A program made the translations under genes and the position numbers. Source: Endomychus coccineus (Eukaryota > Arthropoda > Insecta > Coleoptera > Endomychidae). From it: a stretch of 64,000 bases of DNA. Below, piece after piece: positions 35,701-47,700 of the stretch (within the stretch, counting starts at the first letter, position 1; each line of letters begins with the position of its first letter). Under the pieces are notes generated by a model. It was not told the origin of the DNA and made no database searches. It saw nothing but the letters and a program-made list of their open reading frames with translations. Location: assembly GCA_958510875.1 (NCBI GenBank), contig OY294068.1, positions 73,262,633-73,326,632 on the forward strand, in the 5' to 3' direction.

Positions 35701-38700
35701 TTTCTGATTTGTCCATAGATTATAATTAGTACAAATAACATTTATATCTGTGCAGGTCACACCATTTCTCAAGAAAGTTTATCACTTTTAAAACACAGTA
35801 TGGCCAAATATCTAGGTAATTTAGAAGGGACGGAAATGTATGAACAAAAAAGCAATTTATGAAATTCCGATTTATATCCAGCTGAGGATATACATTATTA
35901 TCCCCAAATAGTATTCAAACAGGCACATTTTGATTTATAATTTAGTTTACTCTGATGATGGCTACTTGGTAGCCAGAAACTTCCTCAGTACTTTAACAGT
36001 ATTTTTAGTTGATAAGGGTGATTATTTCTTATTTATCTGTAGCTTTGTTTAGTGTTACAAATACTTCTGGCAATGTTGTTTTGCACAAATAGTTCTTTTG
36101 GAGAATTCATCTTTTTTAGTTTACAACTGTTTAACGATGTGTATACCACTGATTTTTTTACAAACCGCAACTGCAGCTTCGACAGTCAAACTGTCAGTAT
36201 CAAACGATAACAGAACAAACAAAAATATTAATTTATATTAGGATCCACTGATCTCTAGTCTAGAATATTCATTTATTTTTCATTTGTTACATATATAGAA
36301 ACATCTAGACTAGGGGGGGCTCAGGGTAAACAATACCCCAACCTTTTTGTACTAGACATAATTTTGAAATTTGGACTTTTCTTTACAAGAAAGGTCGCCT
36401 TGTGTCGTTTCAATTGTACGTACTATTTTCGAGTACAATCAATTTAAAAATTATCAGACTTTAAACAGAGGATGAGGCCAAAAAACTAATTTTTTTTCAG
36501 GAACACAATAATATTTGGAAATGAAAACAGGATACAATCTGATATTAAGTGAGATTTTTCTGTAGTATTCACAGAATCAAAATTTCAACATAGGAATTCC
36601 TAACAGGGAAGATCATTCTTCTTTCATTAGATCTTTTGAATCACTAAAATTTTTTAATAATTTGATCCCGTAATATGTAGATAGATGTATGTAGATGTAG
36701 ATAATATAGGTTTTTTTCTGGGAAGTTGCAGGTCTGCCTGGGTAAATTTACATAAGCCATAGAGCACTTTCTCAGAACGATTCTGATATTTCAAATTTGA
36801 AATTCATAAATTTTCAATTTACAAACTATTTGGAATCCGTTTGAAATTATTTTATAAGAAAGTATATTTCATTCAATAACATAAAAAGAACATGAATGTC
36901 TGAAAACCTAACTTCATAATTATTATCATCAATCCAATGAAAATACCTGTTCCCATAATGAATCCAAAAGACCATCGAGACCAGTAGCACTAGTCCATGG
37001 CAGGTAATCAGAAGCGATAGAAAGAGCCGCTTCCGAAGGGGTGAATATTTCCGCATTCATTTTCCTGTGATGTAAAACTTCTTTCAAAACAGCCTGAAAC
37101 GGAAATTTAAATGTATGAAAGATTTTTAAAATAGATTATTATGTAGAAAAGCTGAAGTATGTTTGTTGTATAAAGTTCTATTGTTCTAATTTAATCAAAT
37201 TAAATTTAAAATAGTTTCTAGATTTAAAAATACCTTTTTTTTTGATGACGGATGAATTTCAAATACTTTGTTCAAAGAAAATGTAATTCTGTAACTGTCT
37301 CATATCAATTTTTTTCTCACTTTATACTCAACTGACCAATTGGTAGGTTAAGTCTTATATAAATTAGTCATGGGAAATTACACCAGCAGCCTTATTAGTA
37401 CCCTTAAAGTCTACAAAAGTGGTGTAAGGTATTAGAATTTTGATATTTTGCAGATTTTTTTCTATATTTTTCATAATTCAAATGAAAGCTTCAAGTGACT
37501 GTTAATTTGTATTTATCAATTTGCGATTGATGGAATAGAATTTAAAAATTGGCTATGTAAAATCCCCCTGAGTAATTTGTACAATATTAAGTTTCGTTGA
37601 AAAAATACAACATACTCTGTGTTGACAATATAAGTAATAGTTTGTTATTCATACCAGCAACATGTCATTAATGTCGTTGACAATTGTGACTATTTCAGCT
37701 GGATTCATATCTGAATGTGCAGTTTCCTCACAAAAATTGACCAGCTCTTGCAAACCTTTATGAATATCACTGATCTTGTTGTAAAAGATGTCCTGGTTTG
37801 TTAATCCATATTCAGTATCTATATCAATGTCTTCCACCGCTTTTTCTATAGCCTTATCCAAATATTGATTGTTTGAAATGCTCTTCAATACTATAGCAGC
37901 TACTATTTTTTCAGATAACTCAGCTGAAATATAAATTAATATAAATAATGTGTTAACGAATGTGTTAATAAATTTTTGAACAAATTGTATATCTCGAACA
38001 AAATAAAATTTACTTTTTAAAACGAAACGCCAAGGTGTTAGTGAAACTAACATTTATTTGTTGCAAAGTACTTTGTAATATCAGTTTAAAGAAGCTAAGA
38101 TGTTAGCGAAACTAGTCAAATTCATTTATTAAATTAGTGAAAAACAAACTCTTAATAGTTATTTTGTTTGTTTGTAATCAACTTTCATCACGTAATGGCT
38201 GATTCTATTCAATTTTGAGAAGAATATTCAGTTAAAAGATTCACCTCCTTCCTGATGACGACATCGATATTTTTTTATAGCTACCCCAAAATACTAGAAT
38301 CTCCTGTTCATCAGTATTTTCTTATAAACTAGTTAAATTGTCAAATAATGTTTTCCCAAAGTTCATTAAAATATATACGTGTAAGAACGCGAAAATAGAT
38401 AAAATCATTTTCTCTGCAAAACAAAGATGGTTAAAATCAGAAATCAGTAACAAATATCATAAACTAGATCATTTACAACTTTTGGCTTATAACTTACATT
38501 TAAAATTAGCTTTTGAAACAACATCATATGAATTCGAGTTCTTTTATTCCAAATTATTAAACACAGTTTCGGCATAAACCAGTAGAAAAGTTAAATCAAT
38601 CAACCATAAATTTCAACAATTGTTACCAAAAACTCCCAGAGAAGTAACTAAGAATATTAACATTATTCATAATTAAACCCATATTATTTTCAATGAAACG

Positions 38701-41700
38701 GAAATGAGTTTGTTAAATAAAGGTTTAAATTTGATTTTAAGAAATTATCTACGGAGAATTTAATTAATGATATTGAAAATACGATTTGATCTCTCAACTT
38801 TCAAGATAAAGCTGTTATTCGCAACCACGGTCGTATACACAGGTCTGGAAGCTCTATTGTTTGACATGAGTTTCTCACATGTCGCTAAACTCGTAGTCCC
38901 TCGCTCAGCCACCAGCTGGCGCATGAATCGAAGTATGTTGTCAGGATTAAGCGCCATATCGTTCAAATTTCAAGCCCCATAATACAAAGATTGCCAGAGA
39001 ACATCCCTCGACTCATGCGCCACCCGTGATGTCTTTTGGTACTACGCGACACTTGACGCTTAGCGGACTCACTTCTCACATAGGAAACAGCCTCGAGTTT
39101 CCAGACGTACGACCGTGTTCGCATCAAGTGCAAGACAATTCTTGAACATTCAAATAAATCATATAAAAGTTCATCCAATAACTTCAATAATGTCTGTAAA
39201 TCATTGAAAGAAAAACACTGTTATTACTTGAAAGCAGATAAGGGAAATTCCCCCGTAATTATGGGCAAAGAGGATTATGACAATTTGGTAAATACCTTAT
39301 TAAATGATGGTCCCTATGAACAGGAATCAATGGCCACCCGTAATTTAAAATACAAACTTAGACTTTCAAATCCTAATCTTCCTAAACTGTATTGCTTACC
39401 TAAGATTCATAAACCAATCATTTGAAAGATTTCAAACTTGAACCTGGTGATTTCATTTGATGTTGTTTCATTATTCACAAATACTCCAATCCCTGAGTCG
39501 ATAAACATTCTGAATAAATGGCTCTCAAATATTAATATCCCCGATAGAAACTGTACAGAATACGTCATCCTTACATCTTTATGTATGGAGCAAAATTATT
39601 TCACTTTCAACAAAAATTTCTATAAACAAACAAGCGGATGGGCAATTCACTCTCTCCTTTTTTGGCCAATATTTTTATAAGCGAACTAGAAACCTTCCTA
39701 CAATCAAAATTAAATCAGTTCCCAAAAGTTTGGTATAGATATGTTAATGACATTTTCGCGATTACAAGTAAAGATTTCGATTTACATGGCTTTTTGAACA
39801 CGCTTAATAGCCAATTTGATTCACTGAGTTTTACTGTCGAAATAGAAACAGATTCATCAGCTTCCTTTCCTTGATATTAACGTTATAAAACATGGTAATC
39901 AATTGGATTTTGACATATACAGTAAACCCACTCAAACAAATAGGTATACCCCTGCGGATTCAGCTACACCACTTAGATATAAAATAGCTCCGTTTTATAG
40001 TCTAGTTCATAGATTATTGAACGTCCCTTTGAGCCATCTAAATTATAAAAAAGAAATTGAGAAACTTCAGCAAATTGCGTTGGGCTAAACAGAAAAGAAA
40101 ATTGGAACGTAGCCAACTAACCAAATTAGAGCCATTACCTTTAAATACTTCAAAAAAATTCAAAAGTTTCACTTATCATTCTTCAGTAATCAATAAATTC
40201 CATAGTTTGTTTTCTAAATTTGCAATACAACCGGTTTATAGATGTGACAACAAGCTAAAACACCGTTTAGACAATACCTTTGACAAAGTTTCTGATTTCG
40301 ACAAATCCGGGATTTACAAAATCAATTGTGAGTCGTGTTCAAAATGATATGTGGGTCAAACTGGAAGGAACATTTTAACTCGTTATAAGGAACATTTTGC
40401 ACATATAAAGAAAAATAATAGTGAAAAATCAGCGATAGCCGAACATATTTTAAATACAGGTCACACCATTTCTCAAGAAAGTTTATCACTTTTAAAACAC
40501 CATACAGACAAATTTCTAGGTAATTTAGAAGGGAGAGAAATGTATAAACGGAAAAACAATTTACTAAATTTCGATTTATATCCAGCTGAGGGTAACCTTT
40601 TGTTTACATTATTATCCCCAACTAATATTTAAGCAGGCACAGTTTGGTTTTTAATTTAGTTTACTCTGATGATGGCTACTTGATAGCCGAAAGGTCCTCA
40701 GTACTTTAGTAGTATTTTTAGTGGATAAGGGTGATTATTTCTTATTTATAGTATTTTCTTATGTTTATCTTTGCAAATTTTACTGGTCATTGTTCATAAT
40801 TTTTCATTATGAGTGGAATTCTTCTATTCTAATCGTAAACATGGAATAAGTATTAAATAAGGTTTTCATTTTTCTTCTTCTAATTTGGAGGAATATCAAA
40901 GATAGTACAATAATTTAATTACATGCGTTCTATTTTCAGTTTTCGCAATCAAATTAGAGTCAATACCATCAAATAATTGAATATAATTCAGAAGTTTCAC
41001 TTATCATCCATCAATAATTAATTCCACAGTTCGTTTTTTCTAATGTTGTAATACAACCCGTTCATAGATGTAAGAACAAGTCAAAAAACTGTTTAGCAAC
41101 ACCTTTGATAAAGTTTCCAACTCCGTGAAATTCAGGGTTTACAAAATCGATTCTGAGTCGTGTTCACAAAAAGGCAATGTAGGTCAAACTACAAGGAATA
41201 TTCTATCTTGGTATAAAGAATATTTTGCCCATATACACAAAAATAATAGTGAAAAATCAGCATTAGCAGAACATATTTTAAATACAGGTTACGCCATTTC
41301 TCAAGAAAGTTCATCACTCTTGAAACACGGTGACGACAAATATCTAAGTATGTAATTTAGAAAAGATGAAAATGTATAAGCGAAAAAGCAAGTCAATGAA
41401 TTCAGATTCATCTCCGTTATTTACACTTTTGATTCCAAATAGTTTTTAAACAGGCACACTTATAATTTAGTTTACTCTGGTGCTGGCTACTTGGTAGCTG
41501 AAAGGTCCTCAGTACTTAATAGTATTTTTCGTGGATGAGGTTGATTGTGTCTTTTTATATTTTATAGTGTATCCCCAGCGTGAACTCTTTTATAGTTTAT
41601 TAAAGCTTATCAAACAATTCCAAAGTTTCCCCTGTTCATGAAAACTGAAACAAATTTCAGATCAACAAAAAATATTTACTAGTTTACGTTATATTTACTT

Positions 41701-44700
41701 TGGGAAATTTCTGTTAATTATGAAATTAGTTGCTTTTCTATTTCATAATTCTTGGGCGAGTTATAGCAATTCCACTCATCACGAGTAAATAACGATGAAA
41801 AGTCGTGACAATGACAATTTAATATTGGAGAAAAACATATTGTCAATAACAAGTTTAAGTACTTACCCAAGACATTAATAGTTGCCGTGGCAGTATCCCT
41901 GATTGTATAAGCTGTCAGTCGATTCCACAAACCAGTTTCCCTTAGAAACCGAAACAAAAGTGTTTGAGCTTTCTTCTTGTTTTCTAGCTGATGCATTATT
42001 TGCATTGAATAAGAACTTCCAATTCCTAGAGAACTATCTCTATTCCATCGAGGATCACCAGCAGGTATATCATTCAATAAATCTGTGCACAATAAAACAA
42101 CTACTTTATCTAAAACTGAATCCACTGATAACTTTCCAGATGCCTCTAATGGGAAAAGCTCGTTTATAATGTCCTGACATGTTGCCTAAAACACATGTAA
42201 TGAAGTATTATTCATGTTATCTTACACGAATTTTTGTAGCATGCTATTCCTTCTGACTCTGATCTTTGCATTTCAACTTCTATGAAATTGTCAAACAACC
42301 CAGATATTATCTATAGAGGTTTAGCAAGTAGAATTAGGGTGAAATATAGTAGACCTGTCCACGCCCTTTCATCTCAACCACATGAGAATGAAATTTTTCC
42401 CAAGCCCTTTAATCTGAACTTCCTGATAATGAAATTTTCTAAAAGGCCGTCAATGATAATTGCTATAAGATTTTAGCAAGTGAAATAAAAAAACATTAGT
42501 GGAATCCACCTAATCCTTGACTGAATGGATTGTGAAAGTGGAGAATGTGATATACTCACAATGAAAGAAAATATTAATATTACTAATTAATAATGATTCT
42601 TGACCTAGGTATGAATTACATATAAATTCTCGAACAATAGGTCACACTAACACATATGTTTAGTATTTTCGTCTTTACGTACGTTTCGATCTCACGACCA
42701 TCATCAAAAGACGTATCAATGTCTTAAACGGGATTTCTTAAAACTAATTGTAGCAACCATAAAGCGTCCTTATCGCATCAATTTCAATTAATGCTGCTTA
42801 TTAGTGTTTCTGTTCGTTTCGGTGACGTAGGCATTGTAAATTGAAATTAAAGGATGCTTTGTGCTTGATACAATCAGTTTTAAGCAATATCGTTTTAGAC
42901 CGTGATACGTCTTCTGATGATGGTCGTGAGACCGAAACGTACGTAAATAGTAAACATATGTAACCTATTTCCCGAGAATTTATATATAATTAATATTACT
43001 GGTAATTTTGAGAGCAATTTAATTTCAGAATGCAAAGAAACCAGAGTTCCCTAAATATAATTCATCTTCAAGTACTTGTTTCAAGTGAATTGACCTTTAC
43101 TAGGTAAATGTAGTATTTATAAATTTTCATTTGGATTAAAATTCTAAGGGGATCATAAAAAGTGAAAAAGTGTGTTTGAATGAATTGAAATGTTCTTTTT
43201 GTTATAAACTTCAAATAACTTCAATGATCCAGTTGACTGACTGACTTGACATGTAAGGAACTGAATTCTTCATTGGTCAACTCACAACCGAAAAGAATGA
43301 TGGATATTTTTTCGGATATTGACAGAAAGTACGCCATCGTCTCAAATACATTCGTCGGATATCTGATTTATGTATAGGGTAAATTTTATTAAATTGAATA
43401 GAATCAACCATCACGTGATCACGGGGTGTTTATGAATTTCAGTTTCCAAATTATGCATAAATATTTCTGTTTATAAGGGGCTACCCATAGTAAAACCATT
43501 TTATTATTATCAAATTGAAAATAATTGTTTCAGCCAAATTGCAAGTAAATTGGTTATTTCTTGTTTAATGCAAAGAATGGTATGGGTTTTGTGTAGGAGA
43601 TGAAATGTTAAATTAGGATATGATATGCAAATAGCCCTTAAAGTGATAGGCATATGGATAGAGGGAGAGGGCCTAAACATTACCCACAAATCTACCATTG
43701 TAGTTTTTACCTGAAAGAGGAAACTAGAAGGAGTAGGTCCTCTAACTCTCCCAGTGGCTTACATCCAGCTGGCGGAGGATCTTAATTATGTAATCCTTGA
43801 ATTCAAACTAACCTGGAACCAACAGCTGGTATAAGTTAAAAACAAGGCAGTGGCAAGATTAATACTAATCAGATGCGGGTACGGAAACAAATGGGGCTCA
43901 ATCCTATAATTTCGTATTAGACATACAGCATTTGATGAAACTCAAGATTACTTAGGCATGTTTGGTACAGTGGACAAAGATAACTCAGAAAATATCTGCT
44001 GCTGAATTGAACAAGGTACAAAGACTTGGTTGCCTCAGCATAACAGGAGCTATGGAAATAACTTGAACAGCAGCCGTTGAAGTACTATTGGACCTACCCC
44101 AATTGACATTATAATCATGGGGGAGGCAAGAATAATACTTGAGAGAACAAAACACGAGTAGGAGATCAGGCCATTATACAACCAATTGAAGTGAATCAAC
44201 GGACCACATCACTCTCAAGTACTACTTCAACACTAATTTCGAGGTAGTTATACAACTATGAAGGGAATGGACAGCCGACATCAGGGACAAACCTGGTGGA
44301 AGAACCTGGTATCCAGACGGGTTAAAACCCAAGGGAGGAACTGATGCTGGAATTACAGTGAGGGAAGAAACTCACAACTGAGCATCTCATTGTGAATACA
44401 CACTTCCGTATTCCAAGGGGAGATGTACGCAATCCTGAAATGCGCAAGACAAAATAACAAGGAAAGAGACAATTACAGCTGTGCGAGGATGCTTACGGGA
44501 CTGGGTCAAACAACAACCAAGAGAACGCTAGAATGCATGCACCACGAAAGAATATTTATTTTAGGGAACCGTCGAAAAACAACTGAAGAACTACTCAACA
44601 TGAGACGCAAATACTAAGGCAATGGGATTGAAATAGACTTCTCATTTGACGCTTTTCGGCTTTCGTCTTCTTTAGAAATTTATTTATTTTTTTGTTTACA

Positions 44701-47700
44701 TTTGAAGTAAGTTGATTTTGAGGGAGCACACATTTTGACTTTGAAATTCAGTCTGAATTTCAAAAACATATTGTCACATAAATTTAAAAAAAATTACCTT
44801 TACAATTGGAATCTTTCGCAACACATGTATCGTAGAGCAAAAGCCAGAACTTCGGATCAAAGAGATCATATCGTTTTTAACACCGTTTCTAGTTCAACGT
44901 ATAAAATGTATTCAATAAATCGTAATCGACATCGTTTGAGGGGAGAAGGCTTACCCTCCAAATGAACTTAAGCCACTTAGCTGGGCCCATTGTGCGCCCC
45001 ATGGTCAAAAGCCTATTCGATTCTAGCAGGTTTGTGCGCCAGAAAACTAGAATATTGCCAGTGCTGGCTTCCATAAGTTCTTCTGGGAGCAGTTTTGATT
45101 CTCCGAATTGTCGGTGCCTGAGGGATGCTAATGCTGGGCATTCTAAGAGGATGTGAGACAGTTTCTTCCGCCTCTCTGCATTTCCTACATATTGGGTCAT
45201 CTGCGATGCCCATAGTATGAAGGTGTTTGTTAAAACGACTGACCAGTTAGGATTCCAGTCATCTCTAGTCACCTCTACCCGGGGCGAGGGCTTTGGGAGA
45301 AGTGAGACATAGCTGGAATCATGCTATCTTGCCTCATTTCTAGTATGGGGCATTTGAGATTGCCTCACTTAAAATCGCCTAGTGTTCACGAGAGTAGAGT
45401 ATTTTGGTCCAGTGACCTATGGGCTTTAACCTATAAGTCGTTCTCAAGGCCTCATTTTGTATGTATAAGTGTAGGGGTGGTAATCAGATGAGAGCTTCAA
45501 GGGCTCTCATATCGCTCAATATACCTACGCATGCAACCAGCTGCAGTCGGTCCAGGGGGCGCTGGGACATACTAGTCCTTGTCCCCGACCACCATACCCA
45601 TGTGCTGCCTTCCTCACTCGATATTCGAGGTGTTCGCTCCAGGTCAGTTTAGAGTCTAGGATTACTCCCAGAAACTTCCACCGACCCTTCGATTTACAGA
45701 ACCTTGCTAGAGAAAGCAATCTCAGGCAGTGTGCCCAGCTTACATTTCCTGGTAAAGAGTACAATTTCAGGATTAACCCTGAGCCCCTCTGTGTGGCACC
45801 AGCCATCCACTATGCTGAGCAGCGTGTTTTTCAGCTCGCAGTGTCCCAAGTGCGCGCTGGGACATACCAGTCCTTGTCCCCGACCACCACATCCATGTGC
45901 TGCTGAAGGTGATCACTCCAAGTGTCCATCGACTACAAGACACCACATTATTCAATAAACAGTGAATATACTGATTAGAATTTATCGCAATTATCCGTGA
46001 CCTCCGCAAGTACTCATATGGTGTAATTCATCTGATATTTGGATAGTTAATTTTGAACAAAAAAAGGAATAGTGTTGCAGCCGAATTCAGTGTCAGCCCT
46101 TCAATTTTCCTAACAAATTTTGAAACAAATAAGGTAAGGTGTCAGTTGTTCCCAGATTTTCCGTGCACATTTCACTTTTATCTTAATTGCAGCATCATTA
46201 GATTATTTTTTGGAAATTTTCTTTTTTTTTATTATTTCATTTTTCAAATTAAATTCTCAACCACGAAACAATCTGGGATTATAATATGCGGTGTTGGTTA
46301 AACTAGTCCCATTTAATGTATTAAATTAGCGACAATCAAACTTTTAAAACTTATTTTATGAGTCTTATTTATAGTGTTCTAGTGATTTTTTAGGAATTCA
46401 TTATGAACTATTCCTACAGGATATTCATGTTTTAATCCTCGAGTTTCGGTTTTTTTCTTCATTGATTTTTAGAGTCCAAATTAATATTTTTTACCTGTTG
46501 GTTTTTGACGTGAAATATGAAAGCAGCTTTCATCTGTCCTAGAGTATCTTTGTAAGCGAGAGAAATCTCGTTGGGATCCATATTATATATTGTCAGATTA
46601 TTAACTGCGGAATCGTTGAACGATTGCTCCAAAGGAGTATTTGATGTAGTGCTGATATTCAAATCCAGACCCATGTCGTTACTTGATACAGCTACCAAAC
46701 CATTATTCCGCGAGAAAAATATCGGAGTGTTTACACATACGGATCCACCTGAAATTGTATGATATATCATTAAATCCTCAATTCAATACCAGCTAAACTA
46801 TAACGTATTAAAAAAAAATCAGTTTTTCTTTCGCACTTCTGAAATCCGTGATATTAGGAACTTGACACAATAATTATTCCCTGCTATTATGAACTTGACC
46901 GGACCCAGTTTTGACGAAACTTCTTCAATTATCTCACTCGTAAATTATGAGACCCAGTTCGCCATCGTGATAACTAGGCACTTCTGGGTAATGCTTACGA
47001 TGTGCATCTTACCACTATTTTTTCATCATTAGTATCTCGCTACTATAGACCAACGTGATAGTCAGTCGAAAGTTCCCAAATATGGCATTTTATTTGAAAA
47101 CATAACAATCGGTATGCAAGTGAATTACAAACACATCTCGTGTTAGAAGCCAATAGACAAAGTGTTGGTTCTCCAGGTTGAATAGTGCCAGTGACAACAT
47201 CAAGTCCTGGATAGCTGTTTCACTCTTCTCATGAGCTCGTCAGTGGAACGAGGCAGATGTGAAGTCACTGATAACCCATTTCCGGCAGTGATATAACTAC
47301 CACCTTCGAAAATGTTTGGCGAACTTAGGTGTCTCAACACCATCTGCCGGCCAGCAGATCTCCCACTGAGAATGTAATTCACAATGCCACGCATTGATAA
47401 TACAGATCTCGCGATTCAAAGAATCGATGGGGAAACCGTTGGAAATACTACCGCCCCGAAACAATGTAAGTGTTAAAAGTCAACAGACAAAGTTTTGGTT
47501 CTCCAGGTTGAACACATCTACCTCGTTTAACTGACGAGCTCATGAGAAGAGCGAAACAGCTGCCTGACACTAATAACTACATTCTCAGTGGGACATCTGC
47601 TTTCAGCCAGGTGGTGTTGGAACACCTAGGTTCGCCAAACATTTTCGAAAGTGGTAGTTATATCACTGCCGGCGATGGTTGATCAGTGACTTCACGTCTG

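Larger units (their letters stand above)
38161..40760 (+). mobile_element. Penelope-like element, near full length (PLE-1)
   Basis: The order is N-terminal region (38338-38825), an inserted MITE (38826-39117), reverse transcriptase (39126-40090), GIY-YIG endonuclease (about 40200-40632) and a 3' tail with a hammerhead-like motif (40660-40705). Its start shares ATCACGTAATGGCT with 49122, near another Penelope-like copy. Frameshifts and stops make it inactive. Confidence 0.85.
42605..42995. mobile_element. Inverted dimer of a hammerhead-bearing unit (family II)
   Basis: The two halves are inverted copies about a centre near 42800: TATAAATTCTCG, TACGTACGTTTCG and CTTAAAACTRATTGT occur on each side in opposite orientation. 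Each half carries one hammerhead-like motif, on the - strand at left and the + strand at right. The motifs suggest the terminal (pLTR) part of a Penelope-like element. Confidence 0.7.

Noticed and set aside
38767..39187. ORFs of 68-74 residues on both strands
   Set aside because: They fall within the 292-bp MITE with long inverted arms.
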